Source of the DNA: Saprospiraceae bacterium
Lineage (GTDB): Bacteria; Bacteroidota; Bacteroidia; Chitinophagales; Saprospiraceae
DNA length: 54,556 nucleotides
NCBI GenBank assembly: GCA_019634045.1
Contig: JAHQWA010000219.1
Span: forward strand, 1-54,556
Reading direction: 5' to 3'
Part shown: positions 44,789 to 53,279 of the stretch, piece by piece
Position numbering within the stretch: the first letter of the stretch is position 1
Layout of the letters: the number at the start of each line of letters is the position of its first letter
The notes under the pieces: generated by a model
Told to the model about the DNA's origin: nothing
The model's database searches: none
What the model saw: the letters and a program-made list of their open reading frames with translations, nothing else
Position numbers and translations under genes: made by a program

Positions 44789-45892
44789 CTAGTTTTCTAA
44801 CAGCTCAATGAACTGGTCGAATAAGTATCTGGCATCGTGTGGGCCAGGAGAAGCTTCCGGGTGATATTGAACCGAAAAGGCTTTCTTCCCTTTCACACGA
44901 ATTCCTTCGATGGTATCATCATTGAGGTTGAGATGAGTGATCTCTACTTTATCCTCATTAGCCCGCAAAGCATCTGGGCTTACCCCAAAGCCATGGTTTT
45001 GGCTCGTGATCTCAGATTTACCTGTGACCAGATTCTTAACGGGATGATTGATTCCACGATGCCCATTGTGCATTTTATAGGTTGGGATATCCAGGGCCAA
45101 GGCCAGCAGTTGATGTCCCAAACAAATGCCAAACAAGGGTTTGTCTTCCGCCAAGATGGCTTTCACCGTGTCAACAGCATATCCCATTGGCTCCGGATCT
45201 CCAGGGCCATTGGATAGGAAGTAACCATCAGGATTGAAAGCCTTGAGCTCCTCAAAAGGCGTTTTAGCAGGGAAAACTTTTACAAAGCATCCGCGTTCGG
45301 CAAAACAACGCAAGATATTCTGCTTAATCCCAAAATCTAGGGCAGCGATCCGGAACTTGGCATCTTCCTCTCCAAAAGTGTAAGCTTCCTTGGTACTCAC
45401 CACTGAAGCCAATTCCAACCCCTTCATGGGAGGTACTGCCTTCAATTTTTTCTCTAGCTCAGCTACATCTTCAATCTCAGAAGAGATAATAGCATTCATC
45501 GCTCCCTTATGTCGAATATGACGTACAATAGCCCGTGTATCGACATCAGAGATCCCCACTAAGGATTCTTCTTCGAAGTACTCTTGAATAGAGGCATCTG
45601 CCTGTTGACGGGAGAACTCAGCGGTGAAATTCTTACAGATCAAGCCAGCGATTTTAATGTCGCTAGATTCCGTATCCGTGTTTTTGGTGCCATAATTACC
45701 AATGTGCGCATTGGTGGCGACCAGAATCTGGCCATAGTAGGAAGGATCTGTAAAGATTTCTTGGTAACCGGTCATGCCGGTATTGAAGCAAATTTCACCT
45801 GTAGTTGTCCCTATTTTTCCGGCCGCTTTTCCACGAAAGAGGGTACCATCCTCTAGTAAAAGCATTGCCGTTCTTTGCTCCATTTGTTCCAT
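44789..45892 (-). CDS. carA: Carbamoyl-phosphate synthase, small (glutaminase) subunit
   Basis: 367 residues. The N-terminal CarA domain (LLLEDGTLFRGKAAG, CFNTGMTGYQEIFTDPSYYGQ) is followed by a class I glutamine amidotransferase with Gly-rich SNGPGDPEPM, the nucleophile Cys in FGICLGHQLLAL and the His/Glu of YHPEASPGPHD. It releases ammonia from glutamine for carbamoyl phosphate in arginine and pyrimidine synthesis. Its large partner carB is not adjacent, which is common in Bacteroidota. Start at the first ATG (MEQMEQRTAML); a second Met three codons on is equally possible. Confidence 0.96.
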   Translation of the reverse strand: MEQMEQRTAMLLLEDGTLFRGKAAGKIGTTTGEICFNTGMTGYQEIFTDPSYYGQILVATNAHIGNYGTKNTDTESSDIKIAGLICKNFTAEFSRQQADASIQEYFEEESLVGISDVDTRAIVRHIRHKGAMNAIISSEIEDVAELEKKLKAVPPMKGLELASVVSTKEAYTFGEEDAKFRIAALDFGIKQNILRCFAERGCFVKVFPAKTPFEELKAFNPDGYFLSNGPGDPEPMGYAVDTVKAILAEDKPLFGICLGHQLLALALDIPTYKMHNGHRGINHPVKNLVTGKSEITSQNHGFGVSPDALRANEDKVEITHLNLNDDTIEGIRVKGKKAFSVQYHPEASPGPHDARYLFDQFIELLEN

Positions 45893-46346
45893 TAAATATA
45901 GCGTATTAAAGCTTTAGAAATCAATAATGAATAAGGGGGCTTGACTGCAACGGTGTGTGAATGGGCACTGGGCCCGGTATTCAGATTTGGTGGGCTTAAA
46001 AGACCGTTAATCATAATTTCTCATTCATTATTCATCGCCGAAGCGGTAACTGGTCTTAAAATTTGCTGCAAAGATAGTATTAAATGGTAAAAAGGCGAGT
46101 TCGAGCCAGATTTTCTTTACGTTAATTAAGTGGGTATCTTTTTTTGTACAAATTTGGCCAATTCCGAAAGACAAGAAAGCCCCAATGACCACCGTTCAGG
46201 GGCATTGGGACCTTTTTCTTGTATTCCTAATTCATGTTTGGCCATCACACTTTGGGTGCAAAATCGCCTCGTCTCAGCAAAAAAATGACACTTTTCTCCC
46301 CTAAAAGCGATCACCAAACGATGCACTTAACGCTCAGGTAAATCAG
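45893..46346. other. Non-coding region upstream of carA
   Basis: About 454 bases. It contains an imperfect hairpin at 46171-46222 (ACAAGAAA with TTTCTTGT, then CCCAATG with CATTGGG), which may end the upstream beta-barrel gene, and a direct repeat TTTGGCCA near 46154 and 46238. The 66-codon frame on the minus strand has no support. I find no clear promoter. Confidence 0.5.
46171..46222 (-). terminator. Compound hairpin downstream of the beta-barrel gene
   Basis: Outer stem of 8 bp (46171-46178 with 46215-46222) and inner stem of 7 bp (46181-46187 with 46203-46209). In minus-strand sense it is followed by a pyrimidine-rich stretch with TTTCTTG. It lies about 125 bp after the beta-barrel stop codon and 280 bp before carA. 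Confidence 0.45.
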
Positions 46347-47021
46347 CTACGGAAACGTTCTTTGATAGCCAACTTGAAAATAGAGGGGTACAAGTGGCGT
46401 AGTCTTGAGGGCCTCGGTTCGGACTTGTCCAATGCTCACCGCTAGACTGCTTTTCCGAAAACTAAAGCCGCCCTGCAAGCCATAATAGAGATTGCCTCCG
46501 GTGCTAGGTTGGTACCAGCCATCCTTGACATCCGAATAAATGTTATCTCGGAAAATGGACTTGTGTCTAAATTGCGTAACAATAGCTTTGTCAAACCCAA
46601 TTTCTCCACCTACAAACCACCTTGGTCGGAAATAACCGATTCTAGCATTGACTTCGCTCCCAAAATTCCGAAGGGTCGTTAGCGGATTTTCAAATTGACG
46701 ATAGATACCGTACAGCCCAAGATGAGCTTGAATATTCCCCGATTGCCACACCCGGGCTTGTGCTCCGATCTTTGTTTTGAAATCATCAAAAAAGGTACTA
46801 CCGGACGGGAAGGAATAAGAAGCATGAAGGCGTATTGGCAGTTTCGACTTTAATTGATAGCTGTACCCCAATTCATACACCAATCCATAATCCCAAGCGA
46901 GATTTACATGAAGCGTGTGTTTGTTTTCAGGGGAAAAAGTGTTGCCATGCACAAATTGCGCCTGGGTTTTACTAACCACAAAAAGGGCCAGTACCAGGCA
47001 TAGGATCTTGATTGTTTTCAT
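46347..47021 (-). CDS. Small outer-membrane beta-barrel protein
   Basis: 224 residues with a signal peptide (MKTIKILCLVLALFVVSKTQA). The rest alternates polar and hydrophobic residues in strands ending in aromatic amino acids (LHVNLAWDYGLVYELGYSY, RLHASYSFPSG, RWFVGGEIGFDKAIV, NLYYGLQGGFSF, LYFQVGYQRTF), the pattern of an 8-stranded outer-membrane barrel. No known subfamily signature is visible. It is 10 bp behind the alpha/beta hydrolase lipoprotein gene on the same strand and surely cotranscribed. Function unknown. Confidence 0.75.
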   Translation of the reverse strand: MKTIKILCLVLALFVVSKTQAQFVHGNTFSPENKHTLHVNLAWDYGLVYELGYSYQLKSKLPIRLHASYSFPSGSTFFDDFKTKIGAQARVWQSGNIQAHLGLYGIYRQFENPLTTLRNFGSEVNARIGYFRPRWFVGGEIGFDKAIVTQFRHKSIFRDNIYSDVKDGWYQPSTGGNLYYGLQGGFSFRKSSLAVSIGQVRTEALKTTPLVPLYFQVGYQRTFP

Positions 47022-47031
47022 CAGGTGTTCT

Positions 47032-48012
47032 TTAAAGTGAAGTAAGATAGTCTAACACGACAGGGTATACACTGTCCCATTTGAAGTAGATCATTTCATG
47101 GCCCGTATCATTGATCTGCACGATTTCCGCATTGGGGAAGAAGGCAGCTTCTCGCTGAGCGAAATCCAAACCATAGGATCGGTTCAGTTCTCCATACAGG
47201 AATAGTACTTTGATCGTATACTGATCTAGATTGGGTGTAAAGTCGAATCCCTCGTTCTCCGCGATGTCTGTAAAGCTACTCAAGGTGACAGCTCCATAAC
47301 GGTTGAAGGGAGAGGGGCCTTCCACCCCTTCATCATTGTCTTCATGGTAGGCAAAAGGAGTAATCAGGGATAATTTGTAGTCGAGTGCGGCATGATCGTT
47401 TTCGCCACCAGTCACAAACTGGTCCAAATAAAAGATATCGTTGGCCTCCTCATTCAGCAATTGAAAATTGCGGCTGGATGCCCCGTAATCATCTAGCAGC
47501 TCCTTGTTGAAGCCACCTGCTTCCGCAAAAATAGCTCCATCGATCCGATCAGGATATGCATTCAAATAGGCAGCTGTCAGCATGGCGCCCCAGGAATGTC
47601 CAAATAGAAATACCTCCTGGTCGGCCGAAGTTCGGTAATGTTCGATAACGGCAGTCAGATCATCTAGCATAAGCTGGACGGAGTAAGTGTTCTTATCATG
47701 CCGTTTAGACAAACCTGAACCGCGTTGGTCGTAGAATACGACATGGAAGCCATCATCAGCCAAGGCTTTCACCTTCATGCCATTTAGGTAGTCTCCCCCC
47801 GGTCCGCCATGTAAAAACACGAGCATGGGATGGGCAGGATTACCGAAGGTTTCGGCGTGCAGTTGTGTGCCATTTACGGCAATAGATGGGAGATTGAGAT
47901 CATCCTCTACGGTCAAGGGTACCAAATCTCCTTCTTTTGTTGTGCTCCGTTCTGTTTCACAAGCCCAGAGCGAAAGCGCCAATAGGGGTAGCGCGAACCA
48001 TAACTTATTCAT
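47032..48012 (-). CDS. Alpha/beta hydrolase lipoprotein (proline iminopeptidase-like)
   Basis: 326 residues with a lipobox (LSLWAC, Cys18). Motifs: HGGPGGDY (oxyanion, as in proline iminopeptidase S33), VVFYDQRGSGLSKR, the nucleophile elbow FGHSWGAML (Ser), acid in YGELN, and His in INDTGHEMIYFKWD. The DQRGxGxS phrase is typical for prolyl aminopeptidases, which remove N-terminal proline from peptides. Lipid anchor suggests periplasmic or outer-membrane location. First gene of a two-gene operon with the beta-barrel protein 10 bp after it. Confidence 0.85.
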   Translation of the reverse strand: MNKLWFALPLLALSLWACETERSTTKEGDLVPLTVEDDLNLPSIAVNGTQLHAETFGNPAHPMLVFLHGGPGGDYLNGMKVKALADDGFHVVFYDQRGSGLSKRHDKNTYSVQLMLDDLTAVIEHYRTSADQEVFLFGHSWGAMLTAAYLNAYPDRIDGAIFAEAGGFNKELLDDYGASSRNFQLLNEEANDIFYLDQFVTGGENDHAALDYKLSLITPFAYHEDNDEGVEGPSPFNRYGAVTLSSFTDIAENEGFDFTPNLDQYTIKVLFLYGELNRSYGLDFAQREAAFFPNAEIVQINDTGHEMIYFKWDSVYPVVLDYLTSL

Positions 48013-48164
48013 AATATAGATGTTTGTTTGAATGCGGCAAAAGACGGGCTTTTGAGGGTGCGAAGCGTGCGTGCGTGAAAGGGAAGACGAATTTTTAATT
48101 CAAAATGGAGGTATCGAGTGGAGAATATTGACTATTGAAGGAAGGAAGGCGCATATATGCGAGC

Positions 48165-49277
48165 TTAGGGCTGCTTTTGCTTGATGTATTCAGTGGGGGT
48201 TTTCCCAGTGTATTTTTTGAAGTATTTGTTGAAAGTGGACTTTGAATTAAAGCCACACTCCATGGCTAAGGCTAGGTTCGTGAATTGCTTGCTCTGGGGA
48301 TTATCCAGCAATTCCAAGAAAGCCTGGATACGATACTGATTGATATAGTTGTAGAAAGTAGATCCGGTTTGAGAGTTGATAGCTTGAGACAAGTGATTGA
48401 TAGGCTCTTGTAGAGTTTGCGCAATTTCAGCCAAGGTCAGATCATTCTTTCTGTATAGTTTTTCTGTTTCCATGTACGCTTCAATACGCTGAAATAGTTG
48501 TTCTGCTTCTTGACTACTAAGTCCGGATTTTTGGTATTTATCTTGCGGCGCGGAAGGGCCTTCATCGCTTTGGGTTGGAGCCATATCGGCAGTGAGCTGA
48601 TGATCAGTTTGCATAAAGTAGACAGGGACCTGACGAAATCCATATATTCCTATAAAACAAACGAAGGTAGAAACACAGATAAAAATCCATTCATCTCCAT
48701 CTGTTAGAAGCATAACTACCCAAATAATACTCAGGCCAAGGATTAGCCATTCCAACCATCTGAGCATTTGCTCATCCGCATTGGAAATGTAATTCAGGAC
48801 TTCACGCTTGTATTTACGAACTACACGATAAGCAGCCAAGTTATACCCAATCCCTGCGATAGTAAAGACGATTAACTGCAGAATGATGTACCATTCAAAG
48901 CCCAAGCCATCATTTTCAAAAACGGCTATTTTCTCCTTTCCCGATAGCAGCAAAAAAGGAACTAGGAGGAGGTAAAGCAGGACAATCGGGATGAAATGAA
49001 GTGTCCATCCTTTGGCCTTGAGAGCATCTTTATAGGTCAATTCCCGGGCATAGAAATACAAAAAGACGCTATGTAGTACAGGCAAGGGCAAGACCAGACC
49101 GATCAGCATTGGATACTCAAATATCCGGCCGGAACTATGCAGATAATGGAATAAGATATGTACTGAGATATAGCCCAGCCAGGTGGTGAGAATCTGGTCC
49201 GAAAGCTCTTTGTCCCTTTTCAGCAGGAGAATTACAAAGATGAAGACGGAAATGGAAAGTCCAACAATTATTAGCAT
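48165..49277 (-). CDS. Membrane-anchored AraC-family regulator
   Basis: 370 residues. About seven membrane helices in residues 1-225 (LIIVGLSISVFIFVILLL, LTWLGYISVHILFHY, LHFIPIVLLYLLLVPFLLL and others), a polar linker rich in Pro/Gln (TQSDEGPSAPQDKYQ) and an AraC DNA-binding domain (about 270-370) ending ECGFNSKSTFNKYFKKYTGKTPTEYIKQKQ. The same architecture and end motif as the gene at 28533. No transcription partner is evident; the divergent or neighbouring hydrolase genes could be targets, but this is inference. Confidence 0.87.
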   Translation of the reverse strand: MLIIVGLSISVFIFVILLLKRDKELSDQILTTWLGYISVHILFHYLHSSGRIFEYPMLIGLVLPLPVLHSVFLYFYARELTYKDALKAKGWTLHFIPIVLLYLLLVPFLLLSGKEKIAVFENDGLGFEWYIILQLIVFTIAGIGYNLAAYRVVRKYKREVLNYISNADEQMLRWLEWLILGLSIIWVVMLLTDGDEWIFICVSTFVCFIGIYGFRQVPVYFMQTDHQLTADMAPTQSDEGPSAPQDKYQKSGLSSQEAEQLFQRIEAYMETEKLYRKNDLTLAEIAQTLQEPINHLSQAINSQTGSTFYNYINQYRIQAFLELLDNPQSKQFTNLALAMECGFNSKSTFNKYFKKYTGKTPTEYIKQKQP

Positions 49278-49397
49278 TTCTCAACCTTTGGGTCTAGGCT
49301 TGATGACAATTTCATATCTACTCCTGATTCGACGCAGATGAAAACAGCAGTTAGACTTGAAGAATGATTCTAGTTGGGTCATTTGCCATTTCTATTG

Positions 49398-50300
49398 CTA
49401 AGATTCGGCAATTAGCGCTAGAAGCTGATGAGCAATGGCGGGCGCACAATCTTCCTGGATGAAGTGTGATCCCGGTACTTCATGGATTTCCTCCAAACGT
49501 AAAGCCCGTTGCAGTGGCATGCCATATTTCTCCAAAGTCAATCCCTTATCATGGACGCCCCAGATAAGCTGTTTAGGTACATTTAGCGCTCGCAAGGCAT
49601 CTAGATAGAGTTTTTCCTTATCGGCATTGGCCTCAAAGGAACGCATGATTTTCAGGAAGGCCGCTCCACTATCACCAGCTTTCAAAAAGAAGTCATAAGC
49701 CCGTGCTTCTGGCAAGCCAAAAACGCTGTTATCCTGAACGCCTCGCAGATGCATCAGAAAACGGAACAAAAAGGGCACCGTAGTCTGTAAGAAAACCTCT
49801 CCAATAAGCGGTTGCTCAAAGAAGAACATCGGGAAGGGCTTTTTGAATACGGACAAGTTGGCGATCGGACTATTCAAAATGGTGACGGATAGAACGCGTT
49901 CGGGAGCATTCGCAATTAGCTCACAACCTATCGGCCCGCCAATATCATGGATAACCAAATGGTATTTATCCAACCCCATGCTATCCAGCAGTTGGCCACA
50001 CCAGTGCCCAAGACTAGTCCAGGAGTAATCTGCCTCTTTGGGCTTAGCCGACAAGCCCATCCCCAAGAGATCGGGGGCTATCCCTCGATATCCGTTTTCA
50101 GCAAGGCTCGGGATGATTTTACGATACAAGAAAGAAGAAGCGGGTACACCGTGTAAACAGACCACCGGAGCACCTTGTCCTTGTTCAAAAACAAAGGCTT
50201 TCTGTCCATTCACATCCACCCATCTTCCCGATCTGGCATGCGTCCGAACGAGCTGATTCTTCGTATTTAATTCCATGTTAGCTAAAGCACTTGTTTTCAA
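49398..50300 (-). CDS. Alpha/beta hydrolase with Asp nucleophile
   Basis: 300 residues from the first ATG; the Met eight codons later (MELNTKN) is also plausible. Motifs: LHGVPASSFLYRKIIP (oxyanion), the elbow VIHDIGGPIG with Asp as nucleophile, and His in VPGSHFIQEDCAP with the acid in WGVHDKGL. This matches haloalkane dehalogenase, epoxide hydrolase and luciferase-like (Renilla-type) relatives. Cytoplasmic. It begins 15 bp after the APH-like kinase gene and forms an operon with it and probably with the membrane protein upstream. Confidence 0.83.
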   Translation of the reverse strand: MKTSALANMELNTKNQLVRTHARSGRWVDVNGQKAFVFEQGQGAPVVCLHGVPASSFLYRKIIPSLAENGYRGIAPDLLGMGLSAKPKEADYSWTSLGHWCGQLLDSMGLDKYHLVIHDIGGPIGCELIANAPERVLSVTILNSPIANLSVFKKPFPMFFFEQPLIGEVFLQTTVPFLFRFLMHLRGVQDNSVFGLPEARAYDFFLKAGDSGAAFLKIMRSFEANADKEKLYLDALRALNVPKQLIWGVHDKGLTLEKYGMPLQRALRLEEIHEVPGSHFIQEDCAPAIAHQLLALIAES

Positions 50301-50315
50301 AAATGGCTGCCATTT

Positions 50316-51281
50316 TCAAGAATTACCCTGTAAAAAGGTTTTTAATTGGGCTGCCCCTTTTTGGATATAAGTCTGATAATCACCATCCAAAGTTAGAACA
50401 TAGTTCAGAAAGTTCACTTTCCTGGCCATGATTAGGTATTCGATCGCGCTATCCTTCCATCCTATTATCCCCCTCCTACTGCTATATCCTTGCCAGATCC
50501 AATTTTTGACCGCCTCATAAGAAAAGGCCTGATGTCCCTGGTAATAATACAATAGAATAGCTAGGTCTTGAATCGGAGGGCCGAAGATTGCATCTTCAAA
50601 ATCCAGAATGGCGAATTGGCCATTATGCATCTTGATATTCCAGGGGTTTAGATCTCCATGGAGCAGTTGTGGTTCATCAAGAGAATAGATTTGCAAGAGT
50701 TTTGGATTGAGCAGCTCAACAGCCGCATCCATCAAATCTCTAAATTCGGAGGTGGTTTGGGAGGTGAATTGAGGGTCCTGATAAACGGCCATTTCATCTC
50801 GGAAGTAGAATACTTGATCCCAGATTTTTGGCTGTAAGCCTCTAGGTAAGTCGATTTCGGAAGTAGCATCATGCAAACTTGCTACCGTCTTCCCTAAAGC
50901 AATAAAGAGTTCCTCAGACTCCTGATCATTAAAATCTGTGCCTGGAAGCCACTTTGACAACACCATTCTGTAGATCGTTCCAGTCCCTGGATCAGTATAT
51001 AGGGTGGTGGGTTGGCCTTGCTTATTCTGTAGTATTTCGGCTACCGGGATTATTCCATGTCTTATGATGGCTTCAAGCATCAAAGTCTCGATCTGATTAT
51101 CCTCGACTTGACTAGACTGGTTATCGTATATCTTTAAGGCAAATGCTTCTCCTCTGTCATTGCTCACCTTGTATAGGACAGAGGTCTCATGAGCAAAAAA
51201 TTCTATAGAGGAGTAGGTTCCGGGGTATTCCTTCAGCGCAGCCCCGGCAATTTCTAGTAATCCTTCTTTATTCACATCCAT
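50316..51281 (-). CDS. Aminoglycoside phosphotransferase-like kinase
   Basis: 321 residues from MDVNKEGLLEIAGAALKEYPG (51281); the frame is open to 51377, where it overlaps the previous gene by 44 bp, and the earlier start is less likely. The APH/choline-kinase fold is clear: N-lobe lysine in FALKIYDNQS, the catalytic loop HGDLNPWNIKM and metal-binding Asp in AILDFEDAIFG. Relatives phosphorylate small alcohols, homoserine or antibiotics; a resistance function cannot be deduced. Central gene of a short minus-strand operon. Confidence 0.82.
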   Translation of the reverse strand: MDVNKEGLLEIAGAALKEYPGTYSSIEFFAHETSVLYKVSNDRGEAFALKIYDNQSSQVEDNQIETLMLEAIIRHGIIPVAEILQNKQGQPTTLYTDPGTGTIYRMVLSKWLPGTDFNDQESEELFIALGKTVASLHDATSEIDLPRGLQPKIWDQVFYFRDEMAVYQDPQFTSQTTSEFRDLMDAAVELLNPKLLQIYSLDEPQLLHGDLNPWNIKMHNGQFAILDFEDAIFGPPIQDLAILLYYYQGHQAFSYEAVKNWIWQGYSSRRGIIGWKDSAIEYLIMARKVNFLNYVLTLDGDYQTYIQKGAAQLKTFLQGNS

Positions 51282-51333
51282 CCATTTAGATCCAGTATGC
51301 ACACAAATGCTTGGCGTAAATTGATCTCCTATT

Positions 51334-51972
51334 CTATGCGGTAAAGGCCTTCCGTTTTTCCTCCAGAAATTCAGCAAACGCTAGGGCCTTGCGATCTCTC
51401 ATATTCCAGGCAATTTGGAATTCTCCGCCGAACTTCCGTCTGGAATAGGCCAGAAAAGAGCTGTACTTTTGGAGATCTACCGATTTAGGTAAGATACCTG
51501 AAATGTCCTTGGCAGGCATCGAACCTACAGCTCCTATTGCTGCTGTAGCATGGCCCATGATCTTTAAGGCTTTGAATTTAGTGAGTATCTTCTTGACTTC
51601 ACCCGGTGTAAAGGTCTGCACAAAATCTTGGTAATCCTTTAGCTTCACGGTGGTAAATCGCTGTCCACTAATCTCATAGACACCAAATCCTTCAATCGCT
51701 CCCCATTTAATCGGAATAGTGGGGCAGTCAGGAAAACTCAGTTCCAAGACTTCTGGAGAGATGACGATATGCCCTTTACCTTTTACGAGGGTGGAATACA
51801 TAGCTACACTGCCAAATCCCCCAAAAAAGACGATGGCTATGAGCCCCACAATTTTATGAAACCAAGAGGTGTCTCCAATAATCATCCAAACACCCAACAA
51901 TACAAAAACGACCATCGCCAAGATGGCCAGGAGAATCTTCCACTTTGGTGCTTGAATTTTTAGTGTTTCCAT
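51334..51972 (-). CDS. STM3941-like membrane protein
   Basis: 212 residues. Two N-terminal membrane helices (about 12-32 and 40-60: ILLAILAMVVFVLLGVWMII and IVGLIAIVFFGGFGSVAMY), followed by a soluble PH-like beta domain: HIVISPEVLELSFPDCPTIPIKWGAIEGFGVYEISGQRFTTVKLKD in short segments. This layout (helix pair, then conserved I..I.W..I) matches the STM3941 family of unknown function. It is the first gene of a set with the APH-like kinase and hydrolase. Confidence 0.72.
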   Translation of the reverse strand: METLKIQAPKWKILLAILAMVVFVLLGVWMIIGDTSWFHKIVGLIAIVFFGGFGSVAMYSTLVKGKGHIVISPEVLELSFPDCPTIPIKWGAIEGFGVYEISGQRFTTVKLKDYQDFVQTFTPGEVKKILTKFKALKIMGHATAAIGAVGSMPAKDISGILPKSVDLQKYSSFLAYSRRKFGGEFQIAWNMRDRKALAFAEFLEEKRKAFTA

Positions 51973-52039
51973 TCTTGATTTTTTGGTATAAGCTGTCGCA
52001 ACTAAACGGGCTCCTCTTTACGCACCAGCTGAGGTCTAG

Positions 52040-53089
52040 TTAGTACTTCTGCAAGACATATGCGAAACTCTTCCGGCGTTTGCACTCTTTAAAGAATGAA
52101 CGCATATAAGCTACCGTGTGTTTTTTACTACGCTTGTCCAAATGATTGCAAGTCTCCAACAGCTGTATAAGGTCTCCCGCCTTAGCCTCAAATTGCGGAA
52201 TAATTTCCTCTATATCTTCTTCCGAAAAACTATTCCCCCGATACAATCGGTCTGTTACTTTCTTAATAGGTAGGGTATGGTAAGGCGCCGCATACACCGC
52301 ATTAACTAAGCCAGCATAATCGAAGTCATAGGGTATGGGCACCATTTTAGAAAGCTCCGGCACTTTCATGAGCTTTAAATTATGGCTATTCCCAACGGAC
52401 CAGTCTGTGTTACCGATCATGTATTGGAACAGACTCATTTTATGAAACTCCTTTTCCACCAAGAAACCAGTCCGAACCTTCTCTCTTTCAATCTCAACTC
52501 CATTAAAACGATCGGCTAGTTCGGCCATCGGCTCGATGAGGAAGCCGTAGTATTTGACTACCCGCTTTTTAGCACTTTGGTCGCGTAAGGTGAGACGGAT
52601 GAGTTGAACTCTGAAGCTGTAAGGAGATATCATGTTATACATCTTATAAGCATGAAACTCCTTTAGAACATACTGTTCCGCCATCAGGCCGCCACGGAAT
52701 TGTGCGACCATTTTGATCTTATTGAATTTTTCTAGCCCTTTTGATTTAAGATTCTTTTTGCTCAATTTCAGTTTGATAGGTGGGATATAGCTAATCCTAC
52801 GCCGCATATTACCGCGAGGACGTAACTCCACATCCCATTCTTCCTCCACTTGCGTCTTAGGGTTAACGAATCTAATTTTTCCCTCCTGATACTCTTCTTT
52901 TTTCTTATTCTTAAGAAAAACCTTAAGATCTAGTTGTAGTTCCACATCAACGGCTTTGATCTCTTCTTGATAAAGTCGTGAAAAGAAACTTTCCTTGTCT
53001 TCCTCTTCTTCTTGGGCAAGAACAGACAATGGGAATAATAATAGAGCAATTAGGTAAAGTGGGAAATAGCGTTGGGGTAGTTCCCGCAT
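52040..53089 (-). CDS. Secreted protein with CotH/kinase-like fold signature
   Basis: 349 residues from MRELPQRYFPL; a Met four codons earlier is possible. Signal peptide (to SVLAQ) and an acidic EEEED stretch. Residues about 60-110 form beta strands with RPRGNMRRR, then KFNKIKMVAQFR. The segment LFQYMIGNTDWSVGNSHN (near 230) and PIPYDFDYAGLV (near 260) line up with the catalytic loop (G-N-x-D...N-N) and metal Asp (D-x-D) of CotH-type atypical secreted kinases. It belongs to an unnamed Bacteroidota family. Function unknown; kinase activity is a hypothesis. Confidence 0.6.
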   Translation of the reverse strand: MRELPQRYFPLYLIALLLFPLSVLAQEEEEDKESFFSRLYQEEIKAVDVELQLDLKVFLKNKKKEEYQEGKIRFVNPKTQVEEEWDVELRPRGNMRRRISYIPPIKLKLSKKNLKSKGLEKFNKIKMVAQFRGGLMAEQYVLKEFHAYKMYNMISPYSFRVQLIRLTLRDQSAKKRVVKYYGFLIEPMAELADRFNGVEIEREKVRTGFLVEKEFHKMSLFQYMIGNTDWSVGNSHNLKLMKVPELSKMVPIPYDFDYAGLVNAVYAAPYHTLPIKKVTDRLYRGNSFSEEDIEEIIPQFEAKAGDLIQLLETCNHLDKRSKKHTVAYMRSFFKECKRRKSFAYVLQKY

Positions 53090-53279
53090 AGAACAATACA
53101 TAGTCGATTTGTTTGGTGTCCCTCAAATAAGTTTCGAGAGACTTACGGATTTTAGTATAATGTGGACAAAGGGGAGGACCTTTACCCGTGTTTACTTTAA
53201 GCTCCAAAAAATACGGCGCTCTGGCAATAAATAACGCTTAAAAGAGTATTTTTTTTGATCAATTGGGTAATATGTCCGG

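Noticed and set aside
46126..46326. 66-codon minus-strand frame upstream of carA
   Set aside because: Covers the compound hairpin, has mixed composition and no family resemblance.
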